Assembly: GCA_036308445.1 (NCBI GenBank)
Contig: JAXJVS010000007.1
Location: 1-16,418, forward strand
Source: MGBC113645 sp036308445
Lineage (GTDB): Bacteria; Bacillota_I; Bacilli_A; Erysipelotrichales; Coprobacillaceae
Direction: 5' to 3'
DNA: 16,418 bases
Of the stretch, positions 1-8,338 are shown piece after piece. Position numbers and translations under genes: made by a program. A model generated the notes under the pieces. It ran no database searches. It saw only the letters and a list, made by a program, of their open reading frames with translations, and had not been told where the DNA came from. The stretch's first letter is position 1. The number at the start of each line of letters is the position of its first letter.

Positions 1-695
1 ATCTTAGGAAAATATGGTGTTTCATCTTCTACAAAAGCTGGTGAATAAAAAATACCAATTCCCCATTCATCTTCTCTTTCAAGATTATACAATTCTTCTA
101 TCAAACTTTCATCAATATTACGAGAAACTTCAAACTCAGGTGCTATTAATACTGGAAATTCTATGACTTCTACTACTAGTTCATTATCAAGTGAATTCAA
201 AGAATATGTTTTCTTACCATCAATACTATCAAAATCCAAATCTATAATAGACTGATAATGCTTCATAACAAATGTTAATACTTCTATTAACAATTGACAT
301 TCTTCTTCATTAACTAAACGCATCGGTTGACCAATATTGAATCTTACAGCTATACAATCATCATCTATTTCATATTCAAAAATTCTTCCTGAAGTATCAT
401 ACTGACTCATGACTTTACCATCTTTACAATCTATTTTTAAACATGACAAATGAAATGGTAAATCTGGCTGTTCAACCAATAGACTATCATTTTCCGCTAA
501 CATCTGGCTAGATAAATCTTCTATAGTTTCATACACAACTAAGCCATATTCTATTTGAGCATTTCCTAAAATCGATAAATAAACATCCTTTTGAGCTAAT
601 TTTATTTGAAAAACATCTCTACTATCCACATAATCCCAAAGCTTTAAAGTGGAAAATTTATGTATTAAATCTAATAACAATTGATAATTTTGCAT
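1..695 (-). CDS. Hypothetical protein, C-terminus cut off by window edge
   Basis: An uninterrupted reading frame starts at the ATG at 695-693 behind a clear AAGGAGAAG ribosome site (700-708) and stays open for 231 codons to the left edge, so its end lies outside the window. The product begins MQNYQLLLDLIHKFSTLKLW and is acidic and soluble-looking, with no membrane segment or signal peptide. The stretch around residues 20-60 (LWDYVDSRDVFQIKL, then YLSILG, then EYGLVVYETIEDL) resembles the N-terminal part of uncharacterised DUF7309/DUF6930-type proteins as I remember them; this is a weak family guess. It is divergent from the membrane-protein gene at 819, sharing a 123-base intergenic region. 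The coding call is firm because codon use matches the neighbours and nothing interrupts the frame. The function is unknown. Confidence 0.8.
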   Translation of the reverse strand, partial: MQNYQLLLDLIHKFSTLKLWDYVDSRDVFQIKLAQKDVYLSILGNAQIEYGLVVYETIEDLSSQMLAENDSLLVEQPDLPFHLSCLKIDCKDGKVMSQYDTSGRIFEYEIDDDCIAVRFNIGQPMRLVNEEECQLLIEVLTFVMKHYQSIIDLDFDSIDGKKTYSLNSLDNELVVEVIEFPVLIAPEFEVSRNIDESLIEELYNLEREDEWGIGIFYSPAFVEDETPYFPK

Positions 696-759
696 ATTAC
701 TTCTCCTTTTTCTATATCTTATCATATATTTATATTTTATGTTTCATTTTTTGAAATTA

Positions 760-787
760 TTGTGTATTTTTAAGTTTTTCATATAAA
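760..787 (+). promoter_or_regulatory. Candidate promoter for the YczE-like gene
   Basis: TTGTGT at 760-765 and TATAAA at 782-787 are separated by 16 bases, and the ATG at 819 follows after a short leader. In DNA this AT-rich such pairs arise easily by chance, so this is only the best candidate in the divergent intergenic region. Confidence 0.4.
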
Positions 788-818
788 ATATCTTCATATT
801 AAAATTTGGAGGAAATTC

Positions 819-1460
819 ATGAAAGATTTAAAAAAATATATTGCTTTAGTTATCTTTGTATCATTAAATGGAGCAGCTTGTGCCTTAGCTTTAAAAGCAG
901 CTATTGGTGTTGGAGCATGGGACGCTTTTACACAAACAATGTCCAAGATATTTAATATTAAAGTCGGAACTATGGGGATTATTTTAAACTGTTCTTGTAT
1001 TTTAGGACAAATGATCTTATTAAAGAAAGATTTTAAGCCTATTCAGTTATTACAAGCTGTTGTAAGCATTGTTTTAGGAATTGTTGTTAATTTTATGTTA
1101 TATGATGTTTATACTTTTACTATAACTGCATATTGGCAAAGTATTGTATTCATTATTTTAGCCTATATTCTTATGGCTATTTTAGTTGGAGCTGTAATGA
1201 CTCTAGACATTGTTACATTTTCCTTAGAAGGCTTTTGTTTAGCATTAGAAAAAGTCTTACCCTTAGGTTTTGCACAGATTAGACAAGCAGTAGATGTTAT
1301 TTGTATTATTCTTTGTATTATCATTTCATTTATTTTACCTATTCCCTTATCGATTAGAGAAGGAACTGTTATTGGTATGATTATTTTTGCTCCTTTAATG
1401 GGATATTTCATGAAAATAGAGAAACAATTATTTTTAAAATGGGACTTGATAGAAAAATAA
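819..1460 (+). CDS. YczE/YyaS/YitT-family integral membrane protein
   Basis: This 213-residue protein is almost entirely hydrophobic, with about six predicted membrane segments (roughly residues 7-30, 50-70, 78-98, 109-132, 157-176 and 183-200). The N-terminal pattern, a first helix followed by KAAIGVGAWDAF and then GTMGIILN, is characteristic of the YczE/YyaS/YitT group (COG2364-like) of Firmicute membrane proteins. The family's biochemical role is not established. The start is supported by GGAGG at 808-812. It is transcribed away from the partial gene at the left edge. The next gene has its own strong promoter only a few bases after this stop, so the two are probably not strictly co-transcribed. 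No terminator hairpin is obvious after the stop at 1458-1460. Confidence 0.8.
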   Translation: MKDLKKYIALVIFVSLNGAACALALKAAIGVGAWDAFTQTMSKIFNIKVGTMGIILNCSCILGQMILLKKDFKPIQLLQAVVSIVLGIVVNFMLYDVYTFTITAYWQSIVFIILAYILMAILVGAVMTLDIVTFSLEGFCLALEKVLPLGFAQIRQAVDVICIILCIIISFILPIPLSIREGTVIGMIIFAPLMGYFMKIEKQLFLKWDLIEK

Positions 1461-1463
1461 GTT

Positions 1464-1491
1464 TTGCATTATTTCATGAAAATGATATAAT
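1464..1491 (+). promoter_or_regulatory. Strong extended -10 promoter for the 91-residue orphan
   Basis: TTGCAT (1464-1469) and TATAAT (1486-1491) are 16 bases apart, and the -10 is preceded by TGA, giving the extended form TGnTATAAT. Transcription would start near 1498, leaving a leader of about 18 bases with AGGAGGGG at 1504-1511 before the ATG at 1516. Confidence 0.75.
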
Positions 1492-1515
1492 GAATTCATT
1501 CATAGGAGGGGAAAT

Positions 1516-1791
1516 ATGAATAGAGAACGCTTTGCACTTAATAATCAAGAAACTTATTTTCTAAGTGTCTATAGAGAAGAAAATAAAAAATTTGATTATT
1601 ATACTCTAGATTTAGATAATACATCATATACTATCTCTAGTGAACAAATGGAAGTATTATACAAGTATATTCATAATATGTATAATGAATATACAATGCT
1701 TAGAGACTTCAAAGCATATTTTAAGGATTTCAATCATCAGGATTTCCTTGATGATTTAAAAAGATTAAAAATAGACATCCAGACGAAATAG
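1516..1791 (+). CDS. Small hypothetical protein, 91 residues
   Basis: I do not recognise this protein. It is 91 residues, polar and rich in Tyr, Asp, Glu and Lys, with no signal peptide, membrane segment or Cys. It looks like a short beta-rich start (about residues 12-40) followed by helices (about 40-90), which fits a small soluble cytoplasmic protein. That it is a real gene is well supported: a near-consensus extended -10 promoter lies just upstream, AGGAGGGG precedes the ATG with good spacing, and a strong hairpin terminator overlaps its last codons. It converges on rnc, with only 17 bases between the two stop codons. It may be a monocistronic gene; no function can be assigned from context. 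Confidence 0.8.
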   Translation: MNRERFALNNQETYFLSVYREENKKFDYYTLDLDNTSYTISSEQMEVLYKYIHNMYNEYTMLRDFKAYFKDFNHQDFLDDLKRLKIDIQTK

Positions 1792-1807
1792 TCAGATGTC
1801 TATTTTT
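1767..1807. terminator. Two-way terminator between the 91-residue orphan and rnc
   Basis: AAAAATAGACATC (1767-1779) pairs perfectly over 13 bases with GATGTCTATTTTT (1795-1807); a smaller GAC/GTC helix lies within the 15-base loop. It has a T run on the 3' side in both directions, so it can end the plus-strand orphan and the minus-strand rnc transcript. The orphan's TAG is in the loop, and the rnc stop begins two bases beyond the stem. Confidence 0.9.
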
Positions 1808-1808
1808 A

Positions 1809-2492
1809 TTATTTCTTAGCTAACTTATTCAATGCGTCTTTAGCAGCCTGCTGTTCAGCTTTTTTCTTACTTGTACCTTTTCCTATTCCTAGCTTCATAT
1901 CATCCATAACAACAGCCATTTCAAACTCTGGTGCATTCGCTGGTCCACTAGCACTAATAAGTTCATATGTAACAGTTTTTCTTTGATCAGCCTGAATCAA
2001 TTCCTGTAATGTTGTCTTATAATCAGTAATATCATCATAATCTAAATCATTAACATGCTTATAGATTGTTTCTTCTAAAATATTAAGAACTCTATCTTTA
2101 CCACAATCCAAATAAATAGCACCTACAAAAGATTCAAAAACATTTGCAAGTACACTATCCCTATCTCTTCCACCACTCTTTTCTTCTCCAACACCTAAGT
2201 ACAATAATTCACCAAGTCCTAATTCTCTAGCAAATCTAGCTAAAGATTCTTCTCTTACCAACTTAGAACGTAATTGAGTCAATGTTCCTTCAGGAACATC
2301 GGGAAATTGTTTAAACAAGAATTCAGAAACATATAGCTGTAATACAGCATCTCCCATAAATTCTAATCTTTCATAGTTTTTTCTCTTACGATGAGCTTCA
2401 TTAGCATAAGAAGCATGGGTAAATGCTTCTTTATATAATGAAATATTATTAAAAGGGATATTTTCTTTTTGTAAAAAATCTAAGATTTTCAT
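1809..2492 (-). CDS. rnc: Ribonuclease III
   Basis: This endonuclease cuts double-stranded RNA, including rRNA precursors and structured mRNAs, in the cytoplasm. The 227-residue length is normal. The catalytic domain carries the signature ERLEFMGDAV at residues 41-50, with acidic residues E44 and D48, and a second catalytic block ANVFESFVGAIYLD with E120. Position 117 is Asn where E. coli has Asp, a change I recall in other bacterial families. A double-stranded-RNA-binding domain spans about 158-226, including GKGTSKKKAEQQAA. The ATG overlaps the plsX TGA as ATGA, and GGAAGGA inside plsX supplies the ribosome site, so translation is probably coupled to plsX. The usual downstream smc and ftsY are absent: a terminator follows directly. 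Confidence 0.97.
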   Translation of the reverse strand: MKILDFLQKENIPFNNISLYKEAFTHASYANEAHRKRKNYERLEFMGDAVLQLYVSEFLFKQFPDVPEGTLTQLRSKLVREESLARFARELGLGELLYLGVGEEKSGGRDRDSVLANVFESFVGAIYLDCGKDRVLNILEETIYKHVNDLDYDDITDYKTTLQELIQADQRKTVTYELISASGPANAPEFEMAVVMDDMKLGIGKGTSKKKAEQQAAKDALNKLAKK

Positions 2493-3466
2493 TTTAATCC
2501 TTCCTTCATTTTATTAACTACATCTTGTTCTACCATCTTTAAAGCTAATTCCATTGCATTTAAGAATGCCACATCATCACTAGCACCATGTGCTTTAACA
2601 ACAGCTTTTTCAAATCCCATCATTAAAGCGCCACCAACAGATTTATAATCAAACTTAGCTTTTAACGCTCTTAAAGAATCCATTGCAAATAGAGCACCAA
2701 TCTTACCTTTAAGAGAAGACATCATAGATTCCTTAACAGAATTCATTAAAATACCAGCAACACCTTCTGTAGTCTTTAATGCAATATTACCACTAAATCC
2801 ATCAGTAACAACAACATCTACATCACCCATTAACATATCTCTACCTTCGATATTACCAACAAAGTTAATTTTATCATTAGTTTTTAATAATTGATATGCT
2901 TCTTTATGCATATCATTACCTTTCTTTTCTTCAGTACCAATGTTTAATAAAGCAACTTTAGGATTATCAATACCTCTTACTTCTTTAGCATAAACACTAC
3001 CCATTACAGCAAAATCATTTAAATGTTGAGCTGTATTTTCAGCATTAGCACCAACATCTAACATTCCTACACCCTTATTATTATAGGTTGGAACCATTGC
3101 CATTAAACAAGATTTTTCTACTCCTTCAATACGTTTTAAAAATAACATTGCACAAGTATAGAAAGAACCAGTAGAGCCACAAGATACAACTGCATCTACT
3201 TTATCTTCTTTTGCTAGCATAACAGCTTTAACCATACTTGATTCTTTTTTTCTTCTAACTGCTAAAATACCTTCATCCATTGCTAATACATCTCTAGCAT
3301 CAATAATATGTATATTTTCAATATTTTCTAATTTTGTTAATTCTTCTTTTTTTCCAGTAACATGTAATTCTACATCTTTATGCTTTTTATTGAAATTCAA
3401 GCATGCATCTACAACTATAGAACTTCCTAAATCTCCACTCATTGCATCAATTGCTAATTTTTTCAT
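2489..3466 (-). CDS. plsX: Phosphate acyltransferase PlsX
   Basis: PlsX converts acyl-ACP and phosphate to acyl-phosphate, the donor PlsY uses for the first step of phospholipid synthesis. It is a soluble, membrane-associated enzyme. The protein starts MKKLAIDAMSGD and shows the family's blocks MLDVGAN, ALLNIGTEE and VVTDGFSGNIALKT near mid to C-terminal positions, with the usual overall length (325 residues). A longer reading is possible from a GTG at 3475, but that GTG sits inside the ribosome site AGAGGTGG, so ATG 3466-3464 is the better start. It lies 30 bases after recG and overlaps rnc by ATGA. There is no fabD, fabG, fapR or acpP beside it; the window's acpP lies about 6 kb away. Confidence 0.96.
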   Translation of the reverse strand: MKKLAIDAMSGDLGSSIVVDACLNFNKKHKDVELHVTGKKEELTKLENIENIHIIDARDVLAMDEGILAVRRKKESSMVKAVMLAKEDKVDAVVSCGSTGSFYTCAMLFLKRIEGVEKSCLMAMVPTYNNKGVGMLDVGANAENTAQHLNDFAVMGSVYAKEVRGIDNPKVALLNIGTEEKKGNDMHKEAYQLLKTNDKINFVGNIEGRDMLMGDVDVVVTDGFSGNIALKTTEGVAGILMNSVKESMMSSLKGKIGALFAMDSLRALKAKFDYKSVGGALMMGFEKAVVKAHGASDDVAFLNAMELALKMVEQDVVNKMKEGLK

Positions 3467-3496
3467 AATTTCCACCTCTTTAATAATATAACATAA

Positions 3497-5503
3497 TTAA
3501 TCAATATATTCATTATGTGATTGTAATTCTTTTTTTATATTTTCAATAATTGTTTTATAGCTACCATCTTGACTATATCGTTCTATCATCAATATAGCAT
3601 CATCTCTAGCGATCTCTAATAAATCATAATCTTTAAACACATCAGCTATTACAAAAGTCGGCAAACCACTCTGTCTTTGACCTAATATTTCACCAGGACC
3701 TCTCATCTTTAAATCATAATAAGATATTTCAAAACCATCATCACTTTCTTCTAGATGTTTTAGTCTATCAATTGCTTCTTCATTTGTAGCATCAGACAAT
3801 AAATAACAATAACTTTGAACATTACCCCTACCTACTCTACCACGCAATTGATGTAATTGACTCATACCAAATCTTTCAGCATTATAAATAACCATCATAT
3901 TTGCATTCTTAACATCTACTCCTACTTCCACAACTGTAGTAGATACAAGAATCTGAATTTTATTAGAAGCAAAGTCATTCATGACTTTATCTTTCTCTTC
4001 ATCTTTCATCTGACCATGTAATAATCCTACATGATAATAATCTTTAAAATAATCATGCATTGCTGAAGCTATCTGAGAAGCATTTTTCGCATTCATATTT
4101 TCGCTCTCATCAACCAAAGGACAAATGACATAACATTGACCACCTTGAGATAAATACTCCTTCAGATGGCTTAAAATAGGCTTCATGCTGGTTGTATTAA
4201 TATATCTAGTTATCGTTTTTACTCTACCCTTAGGTTTAGTATGAATTGTTGATACTTCCATATCACCATACATAGAAATAGCTAATGTTCTAGGAATAGG
4301 GGTAGCACTCATAATTAGAAAATCTACCTGTTTTCCTTTATCTTTTAAAGCTTTTCTCTGTTCTACTCCAAAACGATGCTGTTCATCAGTAATCACAAAA
4401 CCTAATTTTTTATATTTAACCTTATTTTGAAATAAAGCATGAGTACCAATGACAATATCTATATCCTGATTCAATATTTTATCATATAACTCTTCTTTTT
4501 CTTTTAAAGATAAACTTCCTGTTAAAAGAGCCAAAGAGACATCAGTATCCTTATAAATATTTTTCAATGTTTCATAATGTTGTCTAGCTAGTATCTCAGT
4601 AGGAGCCATCAAAGCACTCTGATAACCTGCCAAATAAGAAGCATATAATCCGATAGCACTAACAACAGTCTTACCACTTCCTACATCTCCCTGTAAAAAA
4701 CGATACATCATATGAGGACTTCTTAAATCTTTAATTATATCTTTGACTGCAGTTTGCTGATCTTCAGTTAATTTAAATGGCAATGATGCAATTAATTGAT
4801 TTAATCTTTTTACATCAAACGTTTTAGAAATTCCTGTCTCTTTCATTCTTTGAGATTTTACAAACTGCATAGTTAATTGAAATCTTAAGAACTCTTCATA
4901 TTTAAGATATCTTAAACCATGTTTAATATCTTCTTTATTCTTAGGAAAATGTACATTTTTTAATGCTAATTCTTTATGAATAAGATTATGTTTAATTCTT
5001 AATTCTTCTGGTACAGTGTCTAATATTTGATTGTTTTTATACTTTAAAGCTTTTAATACATAACCTTGAAAAGATTTAGTAGTTATATCTTTTAAAGAAT
5101 AAACAGGTACAATACCACTCATCTCATTTAATGGTTTTAACTTAATATCACTAGCTGTAATTCGATTGTTTCTACATTTACCAATGATAGTAACCACTGT
5201 ACCAATCATTAAATGACTTCTTAAAAAATGACGATTAAAGATTGTAACATTATATACTTCATCTTGACTCTCTATTGAAAAAGACATTCTGCTCATCTTT
5301 CCTTTAAAAAAAACTTTACAGTTATCTATGACCTTCCCTTCAATAATGATTTTATCACTATGTTCATCGGGTTTTGTCTCTTCAATAATCTCATATCGAT
5401 AAGGATAATGTTTTAATAAATCATCAACAGTAAAAATATGCATCTGATTTAATAATTCGATACGATTCTGAGCTATCTTCAGTTTTTTTAAATCTTCACA
5501 CAT
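3497..5503 (-). CDS. recG: ATP-dependent DNA helicase RecG
   Basis: RecG remodels stalled replication forks and branch-migrates Holliday junctions. The N-terminal wedge/OB-fold region is followed by a superfamily 2 helicase core. Counting from the longest reading (start at 5512), Walker A GDVGSGKT is at about 275-282, DEQHRFG at 376-382, MSATPIPRTL at 401-410, and STTVVEVGVDV and QLRGRVGRG lie in the second RecA-like domain; the C-terminal TRG-type block (MRGPGEILGQRQSG) is present. Length, near 670, is normal. Three starts are possible: GTG 5512, ATG 5509 and ATG 5503. I chose ATG 5503 because GGTGA at 5509-5513 gives the best spacing; the alternatives add only three residues. It leads a recG-plsX-rnc run and lies 42 bases after the transporter gene upstream. 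Confidence 0.95.
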   Translation of the reverse strand: MCEDLKKLKIAQNRIELLNQMHIFTVDDLLKHYPYRYEIIEETKPDEHSDKIIIEGKVIDNCKVFFKGKMSRMSFSIESQDEVYNVTIFNRHFLRSHLMIGTVVTIIGKCRNNRITASDIKLKPLNEMSGIVPVYSLKDITTKSFQGYVLKALKYKNNQILDTVPEELRIKHNLIHKELALKNVHFPKNKEDIKHGLRYLKYEEFLRFQLTMQFVKSQRMKETGISKTFDVKRLNQLIASLPFKLTEDQQTAVKDIIKDLRSPHMMYRFLQGDVGSGKTVVSAIGLYASYLAGYQSALMAPTEILARQHYETLKNIYKDTDVSLALLTGSLSLKEKEELYDKILNQDIDIVIGTHALFQNKVKYKKLGFVITDEQHRFGVEQRKALKDKGKQVDFLIMSATPIPRTLAISMYGDMEVSTIHTKPKGRVKTITRYINTTSMKPILSHLKEYLSQGGQCYVICPLVDESENMNAKNASQIASAMHDYFKDYYHVGLLHGQMKDEEKDKVMNDFASNKIQILVSTTVVEVGVDVKNANMMVIYNAERFGMSQLHQLRGRVGRGNVQSYCYLLSDATNEEAIDRLKHLEESDDGFEISYYDLKMRGPGEILGQRQSGLPTFVIADVFKDYDLLEIARDDAILMIERYSQDGSYKTIIENIKKELQSHNEYID

Positions 5504-5554
5504 ATTCATCACCGAGATTATTTTAATACAAAAAATTCAAAAAAGATAGTTATA

Positions 5555-6466
5555 TTATACAAATAACATTAATAAGATAGTCATCATACAAACTGCTACA
5601 ATAATACTTATAGAATTAGCAGCTGCACTCAAATCCCCTTTATAACCAATTTTCTTACAAAACACTGGAGATACAGTTGAAATAGGACCACATATAGCCA
5701 ATACTAATATTTCTTTAGCAAGATTAGGTATTGGTAATATTAAGAAAATAAAACCTACCATGATAATAAAACCAATAAATCTTAAAGAAATGATTTTAAA
5801 TACCCCTTTTATCTCTTGTGCAGGTATTTTTATCTCTAACAAAATTCCTATCATCAGCATTGCTAAAAATGCATTACCAGCACCAATAGTAGAAGCTATA
5901 GCAAGTACTGGTGTAGGTACACTAAGCTTAAAGATTGCTAAAACAAATACTAGCAAATAAACATCAAAAGGAATAGAAGAAAACAATTTTTTCAAAGTCT
6001 GTTTTAAATCAAAATGAGTTTGGCCACTGGCTACTCCATCTGCAATCGCATAAGTTATACCCAATCCCATCAAAGCATTACCAATATCAAAAGCACATAA
6101 ATAAGCAACTCCAGCTCCAGGAAAAAAAGTCGTCACAAAGGGCAAGACAAAATTTCCAACGTTAAAGCCTGAACAATTAATCATATAAGTGCCTTTAATA
6201 ATAGAGCTTTCTTTTTGGGCAGCAATACATCCCACAAGAATCATAAAACTATTTGTTAATATACCACATATCAACAATAAAATAATTGTAGAATCAACAC
6301 TTATACCATTAGCACTAGTAAGTAAAGCACAAGGTAATGTTACATTCATAATAATAGTTGCTAAAACATCAGCATCTTTTTTCTTTAATACTTTTAATTT
6401 TTTCAAACTAAATCCAATGCATATAATGATTATAAAAGTTAAGGATTTTATAAATACATCAAACAT
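5555..6466 (-). CDS. AEC-family transporter (auxin efflux carrier / malate permease-like)
   Basis: This integral membrane protein of about 303 residues begins MFDVFIKSLTF and carries around ten hydrophobic segments arranged as two five-helix halves, as in the AEC family. Bacterial members often move malate or other organic anions, but the substrate cannot be read from sequence. The segments KKLKVLKKKDADVLATIIMN and NVTLPCALL near the start, and the glycine/proline-rich GPISTVSPVF near the end, are family-like. The start at 6466 is chosen because GGGAGTGA lies 5-12 bases upstream; extending the frame to 6505 would run towards the thrS terminator without a ribosome site. It is 42 bases upstream of recG, so read-through into recG is plausible. 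No clear promoter was found between it and the thrS terminator. Confidence 0.88.
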   Translation of the reverse strand: MFDVFIKSLTFIIIICIGFSLKKLKVLKKKDADVLATIIMNVTLPCALLTSANGISVDSTIILLLICGILTNSFMILVGCIAAQKESSIIKGTYMINCSGFNVGNFVLPFVTTFFPGAGVAYLCAFDIGNALMGLGITYAIADGVASGQTHFDLKQTLKKLFSSIPFDVYLLVFVLAIFKLSVPTPVLAIASTIGAGNAFLAMLMIGILLEIKIPAQEIKGVFKIISLRFIGFIIMVGFIFLILPIPNLAKEILVLAICGPISTVSPVFCKKIGYKGDLSAAANSISIIVAVCMMTILLMLFV

Positions 6467-6524
6467 ATCATCACTCCCAAAAAATATCTTAACATATAAT
6501 TTCAAACATACTCATTTTTTTCAC

Positions 6525-6557
6525 AAAATAAAAAGGGATTTCTCCCTTTCTTATTTT
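6525..6557 (-). terminator. thrS terminator hairpin overlapping the stop codon
   Basis: On the minus strand the end of thrS (from 6557) pairs with 6525-6538 to form a stem of 14 base pairs with one bulged base (6550) and a four-base loop (6539-6542), including GGGA/TCCC at the tip. A T-rich stretch follows. The thrS TAA (6553-6551) is in the stem, so the hairpin could act only after termination of translation. Confidence 0.85.
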
Positions 6558-8290
6558 GCTAATGACTTAGTTTCAATTTCATTGATAAGCATTTCTACAA
6601 ATTCATCTACAGATACTGTAGTTTGTTTTTGTTGACCATATTGACGATATGTAACAGTTCTTTCTTCTCTTTCCTTATCTCCTAATACTAATTGATAAGG
6701 AATTTTCTTCATTTGAGCTTCTCTAATACGATATCCAAGTTTTTCTTCTCTATCATCTAACTCTACACGAATACCTTTATCTTCTAATAATTTATAAATT
6801 TCCTTAGAATATTCTAAATGATATTCATTCTTAACTGGTATGACTTTAACTTGAGTAGGAGCTAACCAAGTTGGGAATGCTCCTGCAAAATGTTCAATTA
6901 AGATACCAATAAATCTTTCAATTGATCCAAAGATTACACGATGTAACATTACCGGTCTTACTTTTTCACCATTCTTATCTACATAAGTTAAATCAAATCT
7001 TTCTGGTAAGTTCATATCTAATTGAATTGTACCACATTGCCATACTCTTCCTAAAGAATCTCTAACATGGAAGTCTAATTTAGGACCATAGAATGCTCCA
7101 TCACCAGGATTAATTTGATAATCTTTACCTGCTGCCTTACATGCAGCAGCTAAAGCAGCTTCACTCTTTTCCCAAATTTCAATATCACCAATAAATTTTT
7201 CTTCTGGACGAGTAGATAATTCGATATCATAAGGTAAACCTAGATTACCATAAACTCTATCAATAAATGCAATTAATCTTACAACTTCACTTTCAATCTG
7301 ATCTGGAGTCATAAAAATATGAGCATCATCTTGAGTAAAAGTACGAACTCTAAATAAACCATTTAAAGCTCCACTAGCTTCATGTCTATGCACTTGACCT
7401 AATTCACCCATACGTAATGGTAAATCTTTATAAGAATGTAAACCATTCTTATAAACTAACATGCTTCCTGGACAGTTCATAGGTTTAATCGCAAATTCTC
7501 TATCATCCACATATGAAGTATACATATTTTCTTTATAGTTATACCAGTGTCCTGATATTTCCCATAATTCTTTAGACATCATAATAGGAGTTTTAATAAA
7601 TTCATATCCTTCTTTTTTATGTTCTTCATACCAATAGTTTTCTAATACATTTCTAAGTAGCATACCATGTGGTAAAAAGAAAGGCATACCAGGAGCATAC
7701 TCACTCATCATAAATAAATCTAATTCTTTTCCTAATTTTTTATGATCTCTTTTCTTAGCTTCTTCTAATAAATCTAAATGTTCTTGTAATTCTTCTGGTG
7801 TTTCAAAACATACACCATAGATTCTTTGTAATACTTTATTATCTTTGTCACCTTTCCAGTATGCACCAGAGTGTTTTAATAATTTAAAATTCTTACATTT
7901 TTTAACTGTTTCAACATGAGGACCTCTACATAAATCAACAAAATCCCCTTGTCTATAACAAGTAATATTTCCATCTTCTAATCCTGCAATTAAATCTAAT
8001 TTATAAGGATCATCTTTAAACATTTCTAAAGCTTCTTCTTTACTAATTTCTTCTCTTACAATTCTTTTACCATCCTTACAGATTTTTTTCATTTCTTTTT
8101 CAATCTTTGGTAAATCATCATCAGTAATAACATCATCCCCTAAATCAATATCATAGTAGAATCCTTCAGTAACAACAGGTCCTACCCAGAACTTAGCATG
8201 TGGATATAAATGTTTAACAGCTTGTGCTAATACATGGGCACATGAATGATTTAAAGTATTTAATGCTTCTTCTTTTTTAAAATCTCTCAT
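6551..8290 (-). CDS. thrS: Threonyl-tRNA synthetase lacking the TGS domain
   Basis: This enzyme charges tRNA-Thr with threonine. Compared with the E. coli enzyme (642 residues), all key positions are shifted by about 58-61, which means the N-terminal TGS domain is missing while the rest is intact. The editing domain is present, with HSCAH (H15, H19) and CRGPH (C121, H125). The class II core has zinc ligands C273, H324 and H450, motif 2 around 299-320 (QVHRHEASG) and motif 3 HRVIFGSIERF at 450-460. The C-terminal anticodon-binding domain begins near 477 (LAPTQVKV). The start is secure: AGGAGGAA lies just upstream of ATG 8290, and a T-box terminator ends only about 20 bases before it, leaving no room for a TGS-coding segment. 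The gene is regulated by the upstream T-box and ends in its own hairpin. Confidence 0.97.
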   Translation of the reverse strand: MRDFKKEEALNTLNHSCAHVLAQAVKHLYPHAKFWVGPVVTEGFYYDIDLGDDVITDDDLPKIEKEMKKICKDGKRIVREEISKEEALEMFKDDPYKLDLIAGLEDGNITCYRQGDFVDLCRGPHVETVKKCKNFKLLKHSGAYWKGDKDNKVLQRIYGVCFETPEELQEHLDLLEEAKKRDHKKLGKELDLFMMSEYAPGMPFFLPHGMLLRNVLENYWYEEHKKEGYEFIKTPIMMSKELWEISGHWYNYKENMYTSYVDDREFAIKPMNCPGSMLVYKNGLHSYKDLPLRMGELGQVHRHEASGALNGLFRVRTFTQDDAHIFMTPDQIESEVVRLIAFIDRVYGNLGLPYDIELSTRPEEKFIGDIEIWEKSEAALAAACKAAGKDYQINPGDGAFYGPKLDFHVRDSLGRVWQCGTIQLDMNLPERFDLTYVDKNGEKVRPVMLHRVIFGSIERFIGILIEHFAGAFPTWLAPTQVKVIPVKNEYHLEYSKEIYKLLEDKGIRVELDDREEKLGYRIREAQMKKIPYQLVLGDKEREERTVTYRQYGQQKQTTVSVDEFVEMLINEIETKSLAK

Positions 8291-8304
8291 CTTTATTCCT
8301 CCTA

Positions 8305-8338
8305 TAAAAAAGAGATTTCATCCAAAGGACGAAATCTC
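8305..8338 (-). terminator. T-box terminator hairpin before thrS
   Basis: GAGATTTCGTCC (8338-8327) pairs with GGATGAAATCTC (8323-8312) over 12 pairs, including one G-T pair, across a three-base loop, followed by a T run at 8311-8305. Its 5' arm contains the ACGA-to-CCTT part of the antiterminator, so the two structures exclude each other. Confidence 0.92.

Noticed and set aside
1163..1411. Minus-strand open frame of 82 residues opposite the YczE-like gene
   Set aside because: It lies entirely within a convincing membrane-protein gene, has no ribosome site and has a hydrophobic composition typical of an antisense shadow.
6467..6505. Upstream extension of the AEC transporter by 13 residues
   Set aside because: The GGGAGTGA ribosome site lies just before ATG 6466, and nothing supports initiation at 6505.
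6189..6635. Plus-strand open frame across the AEC gene start and the end of thrS
   Set aside because: It crosses the thrS terminator and two well-supported minus-strand genes and has no ribosome site; the same applies to the plus-strand frame at 5760-5960.
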